A stretch of 51,776 bases of DNA from Streptomyces sp. LUP30 (GCF_001746365.1 NZ_MJAJ01000018.1:143649-195424), one strand, 5' to 3'. Numbered from the stretch's first letter, positions 7,375 to 17,010 are shown. A program made the numbers and translations. The notes: generated by a model not told the origin, from the letters alone.

Positions 7375-7707
7375 GTGTCCCCGCGTCGCAACCGACCCAA
7401 GGGTGAGAACTCGTCCGGCCGGAGCGCCGAGGACGACACCGCGAGCCGTTACGGCGGCTGGCAGTCGGCCGAGGCCTGGCAGGGCGAGCGGTGGAGCGTG
7501 CGGCACGTGGCCGGTTCGAGCGCGCAGAGCAAGGCGTACCGGTGCCCCGGCTGCGACCAGCTGATCCCCGACGGCGTCCCGCACGTCGTCGCCTGGCCCG
7601 AGCACGCGGGCGTCGACGACCGCCGGCACTGGCACAAGGCGTGCTGGAACGCACGGGACCGCCGCACCCCGGGGGTGCAGCGGTCCCGTAACGCGCCGAG
7701 GTTCTAG
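7375..7707 (+). CDS. Small conserved protein with a CPxC...HWHKxC zinc-binding pattern
   Basis: 110 aa. The GTG at 7375 follows GTGAGG at proper spacing and gives the N-terminus SPRRNRPKG seen in Streptomyces homologues, which are loosely annotated as ATP/GTP-binding proteins. The C-terminal half has C57-x2-C60, H70, H85, H87 and C90 (YRCPGCDQL... RRHWHKACW), a likely zinc site of zinc-ribbon or degenerate HNH type. The basic N-terminus and zinc site suggest nucleic-acid binding, but this is inference. There is no P-loop, so the common annotation is not supported. Confidence 0.8.
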   Translation: MSPRRNRPKGENSSGRSAEDDTASRYGGWQSAEAWQGERWSVRHVAGSSAQSKAYRCPGCDQLIPDGVPHVVAWPEHAGVDDRRHWHKACWNARDRRTPGVQRSRNAPRF

Positions 7708-7743
7708 CCCCGGTCCGCGGAGATCAGGCGGCCTCGCGGCGGT

Positions 7744-8622
7744 TCAGACGTCCCGCTTCTCCAGCAGGGCGAAGGCGGCGCCGAGGACGACGGCGGTCAC
7801 GCCCAGCGCGATCCACAGGGGGTCCCAGCCGCTCGGGCCGCTGTCGCTGAGCGAGGTCGCGTAGAAGACGCTCATCTGGTTCGGGATCGAGTACTCGAAC
7901 AGGGCCTGGCGCAGGCTCTCCAGCGAGGACGAGAACATGAAGATCGCGACGACCAGCGGGGCCAGCAGGACGCCGATCATGATGGTGATCGCGCCGGCCG
8001 AGTGCCGGATGATCGAACCGACGGCCAGCGAGAGCAGCCCGAGCAGCGCGACGTAGAGGGACACGCCGACGGTGGCCTTCAGCCACTCCTCGCCGGTCGG
8101 CCGGCGGGCGTCGCCCAGCATGCCCACGTGCATCACGGCGACGAGGCCGGACGACACGAGCGTCACCACGAAGGCGACGGCGAAGAACACGACCGCCTTC
8201 GCCGCGAGGACCCGGCCGCGCGACGGACAGGCCACCATGGTCGTGCGGATCATGCCGGTGCCGTACTCCGAGGCCGTGGTCAGCACGCCCAGCGTGATGA
8301 CGCACATGCTGCCCAGCAGGAGCCCGAAGAACCCGAACGACAGGGCGGTCTGGTCCCCCAGGTCGCTCGCGGAGGCGTTCGCGGCGACCACCGCGCCGGC
8401 CAGCAGGCCGATGCCGACGACGAGCAGCACGAACACGCCCAGCGTCCACATCGTGGAGCGCACCGACCGGATCTTGGTCCACTCCGAGGCGACGGCGTGC
8501 CCGAGGTGGGTGCGCACGACCGGGATCGGCGAGGTGTAGCCGGGGCCGGCCGGGGCGTACGAGGGACCGGGCGCCTGCCAGGCGGGCGCGGCCTGCGGCG
8601 ACTGGTGCTGCGGGGTGCTCAT
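7744..8622 (-). CDS. ABC-2 type exporter permease (pair A)
   Basis: 292 aa. A proline/glycine-rich N-terminal arm of about 45 residues is followed by VASEWTKIRSVRSTMWTL, the usual start of ABC-2 permeases of this group, and about six hydrophobic segments. The ATG at 8622 overlaps the TGA of the upstream ATPase gene by four bases (ATGA), so the two are translationally coupled. With the ATPase it forms an exporter in the cytoplasmic membrane; the substrate is unknown. It is paralogous to the permease at 9966-10736 (shared SEWTKIRSV...STxWTL and YGTGMIRTT/YSTGMIRTS motifs). Confidence 0.92.
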   Translation of the reverse strand: MSTPQHQSPQAAPAWQAPGPSYAPAGPGYTSPIPVVRTHLGHAVASEWTKIRSVRSTMWTLGVFVLLVVGIGLLAGAVVAANASASDLGDQTALSFGFFGLLLGSMCVITLGVLTTASEYGTGMIRTTMVACPSRGRVLAAKAVVFFAVAFVVTLVSSGLVAVMHVGMLGDARRPTGEEWLKATVGVSLYVALLGLLSLAVGSIIRHSAGAITIMIGVLLAPLVVAIFMFSSSLESLRQALFEYSIPNQMSVFYATSLSDSGPSGWDPLWIALGVTAVVLGAAFALLEKRDV

Positions 8623-9854
8623 CGGGGGTCCTCGGACTTGGTCGGGGCGGCGTCGGGGGCGGGGGCAGGGGTGGCGGGAGCGGCGGAGGCCTGCGCCGGG
8701 GCGGGGGCCTGCGCGGGTGCCGCGTACGGGTTGGCCCCGCCGGGGCCGGGAGCCGCCCCGGGAGCGCCGTACGCCCCGTGGGAGGCCGCCGGAGGCGTCT
8801 GGGCGCCGGGCTGCGGGGGCGCGTAGCCCTGCTGCGGGGGCGGCGGGGCGTACCAGCCCGGCTGGCCCTGGCCGGGCACCGGCATCGGCGGCTGAACGCC
8901 GGGCGGCAGCGGCTGCTGGAGCCCGGCCTTCTGGTCGACGGTCGAGCGGTAGTCGACGGCGCCCTGGGTCATCCGCATGTACGCCTCCTCCAGCGAGGCC
9001 TGGTGCGGCGACAGCTCCCACAGACGGACGTCGGAGTCATGGGCGATGTCGCTGATGCGGGGCAGCGGCAGACCGGTCACCCGCAGCGCGCCGTCCGGCT
9101 CGGGCAGCACATGGCCGCCCGCCTCGGTCAGCGCCGAGGCCAGCTTCTCGCGCAGCGGCGGGTCGGTGTGCGGGGTGCGCACCCGGGCGAAGTCGGCGGA
9201 GTTGGCCGAGATGAAGTCCGTCACGCTCATGTCGGACAGGAGCTGTCCGCGCCCGATGACGATCAGATGGTCCGCGGTCAGGGCCATCTCGCTCATCAGG
9301 TGGGAGGAGACGAACACCGTGCGGCCCTCGGCGGCCAGCGACTTCATGAGGTTGCGCACCCAGAGGATGCCCTCGGGGTCGAGGCCGTTGACCGGCTCGT
9401 CGAAGAGCAGCACCTGAGGGTCGCCGAGCAGCGCGGCGGCGATGCCGAGCCGCTGGCCCATGCCCAGGGAGAAACCCTTGGAGCGCTTCTTGGCCACGTC
9501 CTGGAGGCCGACGACGCCGAGGACCTCGTCGACCCGGCGGGCCGGGATGCCGGACAGCTGGGCAAGGCACAGCAGGTGGTTGCGGGCATGCCGGCCCCCG
9601 TGGACCGCCTTGGCGTCGAGCAGCGCGCCCACCTGTCGGGCCGCGTTCGGCAGCTTGCGGTACGGATAGCCGCCGATCGTCACCGTGCCCGCGCTCGGGT
9701 TGTCCAGGCCGAGGATCATCCGCATGGTCGTCGACTTGCCCGAGCCGTTGGGTCCGAGGAAGCCCGTCACGGCCCCGGGCCGTACCTGGAAGGAAAGGTT
9801 GTGAACAGCGGTCTTGTCGCCGTAGCGCTTGGTCAGGCCGACTGCTTCGATCAT
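8619..9854 (-). CDS. ABC transporter ATPase with long Pro/Ala-rich C-terminal tail (pair A)
   Basis: 411 aa. A complete ABC domain: Walker A GPNGSGKST (residues 34-42), a Q-loop region, signature FSLGMGQRLGIA and Walker B LLFDEPVNGLDPEG. It resembles daunorubicin-resistance DrrA-type ATPases. After residue 310 there is about 100 residues of Pro, Ala, Gly and Gln (PPPPQQGYAPPQPGAQ and similar), absent from the neighbouring paralogue; it may tether or interact. I use the ATG at 9854 (MIEAVGLTKRYG); a GTG three codons earlier (9863) is possible. It is the upstream partner of the permease at 7744-8622. Confidence 0.92.
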   Translation of the reverse strand: MIEAVGLTKRYGDKTAVHNLSFQVRPGAVTGFLGPNGSGKSTTMRMILGLDNPSAGTVTIGGYPYRKLPNAARQVGALLDAKAVHGGRHARNHLLCLAQLSGIPARRVDEVLGVVGLQDVAKKRSKGFSLGMGQRLGIAAALLGDPQVLLFDEPVNGLDPEGILWVRNLMKSLAAEGRTVFVSSHLMSEMALTADHLIVIGRGQLLSDMSVTDFISANSADFARVRTPHTDPPLREKLASALTEAGGHVLPEPDGALRVTGLPLPRISDIAHDSDVRLWELSPHQASLEEAYMRMTQGAVDYRSTVDQKAGLQQPLPPGVQPPMPVPGQGQPGWYAPPPPQQGYAPPQPGAQTPPAASHGAYGAPGAAPGPGGANPYAAPAQAPAPAQASAAPATPAPAPDAAPTKSEDPR

Positions 9855-9965
9855 GCTCCGCACCCATCGAAAGGATCAGGACAGCAGGGCGCACGCCCCC
9901 GTAAGGGTTAGGAGGATATCGGGGCGCTGACGGTTCCGCTCAAATGCAAGCAAAGACCGAGGACG

Positions 9966-10736
9966 TCAGGCGTCGCGCTTCTTCAGCAGCACGTATCCGC
10001 CCGCCAGCGCGGCGACCACCCACAGCGCCATGATGGCGAACCCGCCCCACGGCCCGTACGGGGTGTCGTCGTCGATCGGCGTCACCACCCGCATGATCTT
10101 GCTGCCGGCCTGGTCGGGCAGGTACTGACCGATCTTCTTCGTAGCGGAGACGTTGCCGAGGATGTTCGAGATCAGGAAGAAGAACGGCATCAGGATGCCG
10201 AGCGAGAGCATCGGCGAGCGCAGCATCGTGGCCACGCCCATCGAGAACACGGCGATGAGGGTCATGTACAGGCCACCGCCGATGACCGCCCTCAGAACCC
10301 CGCTGTCCTCGATAGCGGCCCGGTGCGAGCCGAGCATGGCCTGACCGAGGAAGAACGTGACGAAACTGGTGGCGAGGCCGACCGCCAGCGCCAGCCCGCC
10401 GGCCACGGCGATCTTGCTGAACAGGAACGCGCCGCGCTGCGGCACCGCCGCCAGCGAGGTGCGGATCATGCCGGTGCTGTACTCGTTCGACACGACCAGC
10501 ACCCCGAACACGATCATCGCGAGCTGGCCGAGGCTCATTCCGGCGAAGCTGATGAACGTCGGGTCGAAGGAGAGCCGGTCGTTGCGGCTCATATGGTCGA
10601 AGTCGTTGTTCGACAGCGCCGAGATCAGCATGCCGAGAGCGATGGTGACGACCACCGCGAGGGAGAGCGTCCACACCGTGGACGCCACCGACCGGATCTT
10701 GGTCCACTCGGACCGGATGACCTGGGTCGCCGCCAT
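9966..10736 (-). CDS. ABC-2 type exporter permease (pair B)
   Basis: 256 aa, six hydrophobic segments after the cytoplasmic start MAATQVIRSEWTKIRSVAST. The ATG at 10736 is two bases after the TGA of the upstream ATPase gene and has GAGGAG seven bases ahead, so I prefer it to the earlier in-frame start. It lacks the proline-rich N-terminal arm of the pair A permease but is otherwise its paralogue. Together with the ATPase at 10739-11689 it should form an efflux pump for an unknown substrate. Confidence 0.92.
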   Translation of the reverse strand: MAATQVIRSEWTKIRSVASTVWTLSLAVVVTIALGMLISALSNNDFDHMSRNDRLSFDPTFISFAGMSLGQLAMIVFGVLVVSNEYSTGMIRTSLAAVPQRGAFLFSKIAVAGGLALAVGLATSFVTFFLGQAMLGSHRAAIEDSGVLRAVIGGGLYMTLIAVFSMGVATMLRSPMLSLGILMPFFFLISNILGNVSATKKIGQYLPDQAGSKIMRVVTPIDDDTPYGPWGGFAIMALWVVAALAGGYVLLKKRDA

Positions 10737-10738
10737 TC

Positions 10739-11689
10739 TCAACTCCTCGTCCGGTCGTCGCCCCACCGCTGCTCCGGCGGCGCGTCCGTGTGCGCGTGAT
10801 ACTCCACCGACTCCGCGGTCAGCTGCATGAACGCCTCCTCCAGCGAGGCCTGTTGCGGACTCAGCTCATGCAGCACGACCTGGTGCTGTGCGGCCAGCTC
10901 CCCGATGTGCTCGGGCTTGCCGCCGTCCACCTCCAGCGCACCGTTGCCGGTCTCCACGACGGTGATCCCGGCCCCGTGCAGGACGTCGAGCAGCCGCTCG
11001 CGCTGCGGGGTGCGGACCCGCACGTACGACCGCGAGTTCTGCGCGATGAAGTCGGCCATGGAGGTGTCGGCGAGCAGCCGGCCCTGCCCGATCACCACGA
11101 GGTGGTCGGCCGTCAGCGCCATCTCGCTCATCAGATGCGAGGAGACGAACACTGTCCGCCCCTGCGCGGCCAGCGATTTCATCAGGTTGCGGATCCAGTG
11201 GATGCCCTCGGGGTCGAGCCCGTTGACCGGCTCGTCGAACATCAGGATCCGCGGGTCGCCGAGGAGCGCGCCCGCGATGCCCAGCCGCTGGCCCATGCCC
11301 AGCGAGAACCCCTTGGCCTTCTTCTTCGCCACCGCCGTCAGGCCCACGGTGTCCAGCACCTCGTGCACCCGGCTGCGGGGAATGCCGTTGCTCTGGGCCA
11401 GACACAGCAGATGGTTGAAGGCGCTGCGCCCGCCGTGCATGGCCTTGGCGTCCAGCAGGGCGCCGATGTACTTCAGCGGGTCCTTGAGCCGGTCGTAGTG
11501 CTGCCCGTCGATCCGCACGTCCCCGGCCGACGGCCGGTCGAGGCCCAGCATCATCCGCATGGTGGTGGACTTGCCGGCGCCGTTGGGACCGAGGAAGCCC
11601 GTGACGATGCCCGGTCTGACGGTGCAGGTGAGGTCGTTCACCGCGACCTTCTCGCCGTACCGCTTCGTCAGGCCCTCGAGCTCGATCAT
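10739..11689 (-). CDS. ABC transporter ATPase (pair B)
   Basis: 316 aa, DrrA-like. Walker A GPNGAGKST near residue 34, signature FSLGMGQRLGIAGALLGDP and Walker B LMFDEPVNGLDPEG are all intact, followed by a C-terminal domain ending QASLEEAFMQLT. It is highly similar to the pair A ATPase over the first 300 residues, showing a tandem duplication of the pair. The ATG at 11689 lacks a ribosome-binding site and is preceded at 6 bases by TAGCGT, so it is probably leaderless. Confidence 0.93.
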   Translation of the reverse strand: MIELEGLTKRYGEKVAVNDLTCTVRPGIVTGFLGPNGAGKSTTMRMMLGLDRPSAGDVRIDGQHYDRLKDPLKYIGALLDAKAMHGGRSAFNHLLCLAQSNGIPRSRVHEVLDTVGLTAVAKKKAKGFSLGMGQRLGIAGALLGDPRILMFDEPVNGLDPEGIHWIRNLMKSLAAQGRTVFVSSHLMSEMALTADHLVVIGQGRLLADTSMADFIAQNSRSYVRVRTPQRERLLDVLHGAGITVVETGNGALEVDGGKPEHIGELAAQHQVVLHELSPQQASLEEAFMQLTAESVEYHAHTDAPPEQRWGDDRTRS

Positions 11690-11695
11690 GCGGCC

Positions 11696-11701
11696 ACGCT
11701 A
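11696..11701 (-). promoter_or_regulatory. -10 box of a probable leaderless promoter (ABC pair B)
   Basis: TAGCGT on the reverse strand six bases before the ATG at 11689. It lies between that start and the filP terminator hairpin, leaving no room for a normal leader. Confidence 0.6.
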
Positions 11702-11712
11702 GAACGCGGCGA

Positions 11713-11742
11713 AGCCCTCTGCCACCGGAGTGGCAAAGGGCT
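11713..11742 (-). terminator. filP terminator
   Basis: Arms AGCCCTCTGCCAC (11713-11725) and GTGGCAAAGGGCT (11730-11742) pair at 12 of 13 positions around a CGGA tetraloop, just downstream of filP. Confidence 0.75.
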
Positions 11743-11774
11743 CCGCCGATGTTCGGTCGCCGTACCCCCGGACG

Positions 11775-12713
11775 TTACCGGGACTGCTGCGCCGGAACCC
11801 CACGGGAGATCGGCTCGTCGTCCGTGGACGGCGTGCCGGCCGCGGCCACCGCGGCGCCGGTCAGCGTGGCGAGCATCTCGCGGACGTTCGTCAGCTGAGC
11901 GTTGATCGAGTCGCGGCGGTTGGTGAGAGCCGCCAGCTCGCGCTCGGATTCCGAACGGATCCGGTCCGCCTTGGCGTTGGCGTCGGCCACGATGTCCTCG
12001 GCCTGACGCTGCGCCGTCTCGACGGTCTGGCGCGCGCGACGCTCGGCGTCGGTGCGCAGCTTCTCGGCCTCCAGACGCAGCTGCTCCGCGCGGTGCTCGA
12101 TCTCCGCGAGACGCTTCTCCGCCTTCTGCTGACGGGACGCGAGGTCGCGCTCCGACTGCTCCCGGCGCTTGGCCAGGTTGGTCTCGAAGTCGGCGGCGGC
12201 CTGCGCGGCCTTGGCACGGGTCTCCTCGAAGAGGGCGTCGGCCTCCTCACGCTTCGACTGCGCGTCCTTCTGCGCCTCGGAACGCAGCTGCGACGCGTCG
12301 CTCTTGGCCTTCTCGACGATCCGGACGCCCTCGTCCTCAGCCTTGGCCTTGCGCTCCGCAGAGAACGATTCTGCGTCGTTGCGCACCTGCTGGGCCGCCG
12401 ACTCGGCGAGCTCACGGTGCTGCTCGGCCGCGCGACGGGCCTCCTCGCGCAGATCCTTGGCCTCTTCCTCGGCGAGGCGGAGGATCTTCTCGACACGCGC
12501 GCCGAGACCGGCGTACGACGGCTCCGCGTCGCTTACCTGGGCCTGGGCGTTCTGCGTCTCGAGGTGAAGCTCCTCGATGCGCTTTTCCAGAGCAGTGATA
12601 CGGGCCAGAGCGCTGTCACGGTCGGAGACGAGCTTCGAGATGCGTTCGTCCACCTGAGCGCGGTCGTACCCACGCCGCACAAGCTCGAAGCCGTAGGGGG
12701 AAGTGTCGCTCAT
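11775..12713 (-). CDS. filP: FilP, intermediate-filament-like coiled-coil protein
   Basis: 312 aa. After a short globular N-terminus shared with DivIVA-type proteins (MSDTSPYGFELVRRGYDRAQ, VDERISKLVSDRD) almost the whole protein is heptad-repeat coiled coil rich in Glu, Ala, Arg and Lys, ending in a short unstructured tail. FilP self-assembles into filaments near hyphal tips in Streptomyces, gives the cell mechanical stiffness and interacts with DivIVA. It lies directly after scy, the arrangement known in S. coelicolor (SCO5396-SCO5397), but with 183 bases between them and its own AGGA site, so it probably also has its own promoter. Confidence 0.95.
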   Translation of the reverse strand: MSDTSPYGFELVRRGYDRAQVDERISKLVSDRDSALARITALEKRIEELHLETQNAQAQVSDAEPSYAGLGARVEKILRLAEEEAKDLREEARRAAEQHRELAESAAQQVRNDAESFSAERKAKAEDEGVRIVEKAKSDASQLRSEAQKDAQSKREEADALFEETRAKAAQAAADFETNLAKRREQSERDLASRQQKAEKRLAEIEHRAEQLRLEAEKLRTDAERRARQTVETAQRQAEDIVADANAKADRIRSESERELAALTNRRDSINAQLTNVREMLATLTGAAVAAAGTPSTDDEPISRGVPAQQSR

Positions 12714-12896
12714 GGGGTTCCTGTCGAATGAGACCGGTGAGGTGATAGGTGGAATCCTAGGGGCCTTTGCGGTGTGTCATCGAGCGTATGCGTGTTTGAT
12801 CTGGAGAATGACACCCCTTTTGGGTGGCTCGGCGGCGGACCGCTTGCCAAAGGTGCGCTCAAAGGACCAAGAATTTAACGCAATCCACACATTCCG

Positions 12897-15800
12897 CTAG
12901 CCGTCCGAGGACTTCCCACCCGATCGAGGGGCTCCGATGGCGGCGGCCGCCTTGACGCCCCCGTCCTTGCCCCCGGCCGGCGCCTCGAACGACTCCAGCG
13001 CCTCCAGCACGTCCTGGACCCGGGAGATCTCGGCGTTGATGTCCTCGCGCCGGCGCACCAGGACCTCCAGCTCGCGCTTGCCCTCCTCGACCGTGCGCCG
13101 CGCCTCGCGGATCGCCTCGGCCTTGAGCTCCTCGGCCTCGCGCACCAGCGTCGACTTCTTCTGCTCGGCCTCCTTGAGGAGCCCCTCGGCCTTCTTCACC
13201 GCGGCGATACGGACCTTGCCTGCCTCGGAGTTGGCGTCCGACACCAGCTCCCTCGCCTTGGCCTGCGCCTTGGCGAGCTGCTCCTCGGCCGCCTTGATGA
13301 GCGCGTCGCAGCGGTCGCCGGTCGACCTCATCGTCTCGGCCGCCTCGCGGCGCGCCCGGTCGTGCAGCGCCTCGATCTCGCTGGTGATGCGGTCGCGCAG
13401 CTCCTCCGCCCGCTCCCTTATCGCGGTTGCGTCCCGGCGGGCGCCGACCAGCAGCTCGTCGGCGTCCGTACGCGCCTTCTCCACCCGGGAGTTGCCCTCG
13501 ACGGTCGCCTCGGACACCAGCCGCTCCGCCTCGCTGCGGGCAGCGCCCACCATCGAGTCGGCCTGCGCCTCAGCGTCCGCGGTGGTCTTCTGCGCCTGCT
13601 GCTGCGCCTCGGTGAGCAGCTTGTCCGCCTCGGCCGCGGTCTCCGTGATGAGGGTGTCGACCTGCTCGGCCGCCTCGGAGCGCCGCTTGTTGGCCTCCTT
13701 GCGGGCCTCGTCCAGCGTCGAGTCGGCCTCCTCGCGGGCCACGCTCATCAACCGGTCGGCCTCCGCCGCCGCCTCGGTCCTGACACGCTCGGCCTCGGCC
13801 CGGATCCGCTCCGCGTGCTGCTGCGCGGACCCCACCGTCTCGGCGGCCTCGGCGCGCAGCCGCTCCGCGTCCCCGGACGCGTCCTGGATCAGCTTCTCCG
13901 CCTTGGCGACCGACTCGGACCGCAGCCGCTCGGCCTCCGCGATCGTCTCGGACTGGAGGCGCTCGGCCTCCGCGACGGTCTCGCTCTGGAGCCGCTCCGC
14001 CTCGCTGCGGGCCTCGTTGATGAGGGTGTCGGCCTGCGTCGCCGCGTCCGAGCGGATGCGGTTGGCGTCGTCGCGGGCGTCCGCCCGGGTGCGCGACGCG
14101 TCCTGGTCGGCCTGGGCGATGGCGTCCGAGACCTCGGTGCGCACCCGCTGGGCGTGCGCGGACGCCTCCGAACGCAGCCGCTCCGCCTCGGCGATCGCCT
14201 CGCCGACGGTCCGCTCGGCCAGCTCCTGCGCGGCCTGAGACGCCTCGTTCGCCTCGCGCCGGACCCGGCCCGCGTCCTCGGCGGCCCGCTCCCGCTCGGC
14301 GTAGGCGTCGGCGCGGACGCGGTCCGACTCCTCCTCGGCCTCGCGCCGGGTGCGGTCCGCCGCGTGCTCGGCGGCGGAACGGAGCCCGGTGATCTCCTCC
14401 TGGGCCTGCTCGTGCAGCCCGGCCACGGAGTCGCGCACCTGCTGTGCGTGCTGTTCGGCCGCCGACACCATCTCGGTGGCCCGCCGGTCCGCGTCCTCGA
14501 CCAGACGGACGGCCTCGGTCTGCGCCTCCTCCACGCGCTTGCGCGCGGAGGCCAGCAGCTCCTCGCTCTGCTCGCGGGCCCGCTCGCGCTCCTGGCCGGC
14601 CTCCTGGCGGGCGGAGCCGAGGAGTTCCTCGGCCTCGCGTCGACGCCGGGCGGCCTCCTCCTGGGCGGCGGCCAGCGTCTCGGACGCCTCGGCGGACAGC
14701 CGCTCGGCCGCGGCCTGCGCCTCCGCGCGCACCCGGTCGGCGGTGTCCTGCGCCTCCGACTTCAGCCGCTCCGCCTCGGCGGCGGCCTCGGAACGCAGCC
14801 GGACGGCGACGGCCTCGCCCTCGGCGCGCGAGGCGGCTGCGTCGGACGCGGCCTCGTTGCGCAGCCGGTCGGCCTCCGCGTCGGCCTGCTGCTGCAGGGA
14901 GCGGATCCGCTCCGCGGCCTCCGAGCGCAGCCGGTCGGTCTCCTCGGCGGCCTCGCGGCGGATCCGCGCGGCCTCCTCCCGGGCGTCCGTCAGCGCCTGC
15001 TCCGCGGAGGCGAGGCGGGCCTCCGCCTCCGTCTGCAGCCGGGTCAGCTCCTCGGCGGCCTCCGCCTGCCGGGCCTCGACCGCCCGCTCGGACTCCGCGC
15101 GCAGCTCGCTCGCGGCCTGTTCGGCGTTCGAGGTGATGGTCTCGGCGAGCTCCACCGCCTCCTCGCGGGAACGCTCGGCCTCCGCACGGGTGCGCTCCAG
15201 GACCTCCTCGGCCTGCCGGCGCAGCGTGGTGGCGCGCTCGATGGCCTCGGTGCGCACCTTCTCGCTGTCCGAGGTGGCCTTCTGGCGCAGCTCGTCCGCA
15301 TCGGCCTTCGCCTTGGACAGCAGCTCCTCGGCGGACCGTGCCGCCTCCTCGATCTGCTGGACGGCCTCCTTGCGGGCCTCCGCGCGGATCTTCTCGCCCT
15401 CGGCTACCGCGTCGGCGCGCAGCTGCTCGGCCTCGCCGCGCAGCCGGCGGGCCTCTTCCTGCAGCTCGACCGTCTTGGCGCGGTACTCCTTGGTGTCGTC
15501 CTTCGCCGAGCCCTTGAGCTGCTCGGCGATGTCGTGCGCCTCGGCGCGCAGCCGGTCGGCCTCGCTCTCCGCCTCGCGACGGATCCGCTCGGCCTCCTCG
15601 GCGGCGGCCTTCGTGGTGCGCTGAGCGTCCTCCTGCGCCTTGTTGAGGACGTCCTCGGCGGTCTTGGCCGCCTTCGACAGCTGGGTGGCGCTCTCCTCGG
15701 CGGTGAGCGTGCGGGCCTTCTCCGAGGCCTCCGCGACGATCTTCTCGGCCTCGGCGCGGGCGTCGGCGACGAGCTGCTCGGCGTCCGCCTTGGTGGTCTC

Positions 15801-16778
15801 GGCCTCCTTGGTGGCCTCGCTGACCAGCCGGGCGACCTGCTCCTTGGCCGTACGGGTGCGCTGTTCCTTGGCCGCCTCCGCGCCGGCGAGCGCCTTCTCG
15901 GCGGCGGCCTTCGCCTCCGCGAGCACCTTGTCCGCCTCGGCCTGCGCCTTGCGCAGCGCCTCCTCGGCCTCGGACATGCGCTGCTCGGCGGCGCGGCTGA
16001 GCTCACCGGCCTGGCGGCGGGCCGCGTCGGACTCCGTGACGGTGGAGGTGCGCAGCTGCTCCGCGTGGTCGCTGGCCTCCTGGGCCTGTGTGGAAGCGGC
16101 GTTCAGCAGCCGCTCGGCGTCCGTGCGGGCGCGCAGCAGGAGCTGCTCGGCCTCCGCGCGGGCCGACTCGGCGTCGGCCTGGAGCCGCTGGCGCGCCTCG
16201 GCGGCGACCCGCTCGGCCTCGGCGCGGGCCGTGGCCAGGGCCTGCTCGGCCTCCGCCCGCGACTCGTCGAGCAGCCTGCGGGCCTGCGCCTCGCTGCGGG
16301 CGCGCAGCTGTTCGGCCCAGGCCACGTTCTCGTTGACGTGCGACTCGACGTTCTGCCGGCGCTCGGCGAGCTCCTGGTCGAGCTGCTGGCGACGGGTGAC
16401 CGCCTCCTGGTGCAGCTCCGCCTGCAGCCGGGCCGCCTGCTCGGCGTGCTCCTGCAGGATCCGCTGGGTCTGCGCCCGCACCTGGCTGAGCTCGCGCTCG
16501 GCGTCCTGGCGCAGCTGGTCGGCCTGCATCTGCGCGTTGCGCAGCAGCTGTTCGGCCTGGTACCCGAGGTCGCCGCCGTCGAAGGCGGGCCGGGACATGA
16601 TGGTGCGACGCGCCTCGTGCAACTTGGCGCGCAGCACCTCGACCTGGTAGCCGAGGTCCTCGGCGTGCTGGATCGCCTTTTCCCGCTCGGTCTTCAGCCG
16701 CTTCATCTCGGCTTCGAACCGAGTCAGGTGGTCGACGTCAGCCGCCGGTTCCCGCTCCTGGCTCTCGTAGCCCCGCAC
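12897..16778 (-). CDS. scy: Scy, long coiled-coil polarity scaffold
   Basis: 1293 aa, starting at a GTG (16778). The N-terminus has a DivIVA-like segment (FEAEMKRLKTEREKAIQHAE, DLGYQVEVLRAK); from about residue 70 to 1240 it is one continuous coiled coil built of degenerate repeats such as AEAERLRSEA and ARAEAEQL. The known Scy repeat is a 51-residue unit, giving an extended rod. Scy organises the tip-organising centre, recruiting DivIVA, FilP and ParA and controlling how many hyphal tips form. The C-terminal 45 residues (from about ALESFEAPAGGKDG) are not coiled. The repetitive DNA creates a very long open frame on the opposite strand that is not a gene. Confidence 0.95.
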   Translation of the reverse strand: MRGYESQEREPAADVDHLTRFEAEMKRLKTEREKAIQHAEDLGYQVEVLRAKLHEARRTIMSRPAFDGGDLGYQAEQLLRNAQMQADQLRQDAERELSQVRAQTQRILQEHAEQAARLQAELHQEAVTRRQQLDQELAERRQNVESHVNENVAWAEQLRARSEAQARRLLDESRAEAEQALATARAEAERVAAEARQRLQADAESARAEAEQLLLRARTDAERLLNAASTQAQEASDHAEQLRTSTVTESDAARRQAGELSRAAEQRMSEAEEALRKAQAEADKVLAEAKAAAEKALAGAEAAKEQRTRTAKEQVARLVSEATKEAETTKADAEQLVADARAEAEKIVAEASEKARTLTAEESATQLSKAAKTAEDVLNKAQEDAQRTTKAAAEEAERIRREAESEADRLRAEAHDIAEQLKGSAKDDTKEYRAKTVELQEEARRLRGEAEQLRADAVAEGEKIRAEARKEAVQQIEEAARSAEELLSKAKADADELRQKATSDSEKVRTEAIERATTLRRQAEEVLERTRAEAERSREEAVELAETITSNAEQAASELRAESERAVEARQAEAAEELTRLQTEAEARLASAEQALTDAREEAARIRREAAEETDRLRSEAAERIRSLQQQADAEADRLRNEAASDAAASRAEGEAVAVRLRSEAAAEAERLKSEAQDTADRVRAEAQAAAERLSAEASETLAAAQEEAARRRREAEELLGSARQEAGQERERAREQSEELLASARKRVEEAQTEAVRLVEDADRRATEMVSAAEQHAQQVRDSVAGLHEQAQEEITGLRSAAEHAADRTRREAEEESDRVRADAYAERERAAEDAGRVRREANEASQAAQELAERTVGEAIAEAERLRSEASAHAQRVRTEVSDAIAQADQDASRTRADARDDANRIRSDAATQADTLINEARSEAERLQSETVAEAERLQSETIAEAERLRSESVAKAEKLIQDASGDAERLRAEAAETVGSAQQHAERIRAEAERVRTEAAAEADRLMSVAREEADSTLDEARKEANKRRSEAAEQVDTLITETAAEADKLLTEAQQQAQKTTADAEAQADSMVGAARSEAERLVSEATVEGNSRVEKARTDADELLVGARRDATAIRERAEELRDRITSEIEALHDRARREAAETMRSTGDRCDALIKAAEEQLAKAQAKARELVSDANSEAGKVRIAAVKKAEGLLKEAEQKKSTLVREAEELKAEAIREARRTVEEGKRELEVLVRRREDINAEISRVQDVLEALESFEAPAGGKDGGVKAAAAIGAPRSGGKSSDG

Positions 16779-16927
16779 TGCGCGGTCCCATCCGTCCCTG
16801 GTCGCAAGCTTGCCGAACGAGCTCCGTCCATCCGCCGAACGGGGCTCCCGGGGAATGGTGTCAGATCAACGACGGAGCATGGGCTGCTGCCCCGACGCTC
16901 GTCCCCCGAAACCCGGACCCCGGCTGC

Positions 16928-16950
16928 GTCCTGCCGCCGTACGGCAGGAC
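16928..16950 (-). terminator. Hairpin after the epimerase gene
   Basis: GTCCTGCCG (16928-16936) and CGGCAGGAC (16942-16950) form a perfect 9-base stem with a CCGTA loop, between the epimerase stop and the scy start. Confidence 0.6.
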
Positions 16951-17010
16951 CGGGTCGCCCCGGTGTGAGCGGCGACCGAGCCCAACCCTACCGGCCCATA
17001 TGTACGAGGG

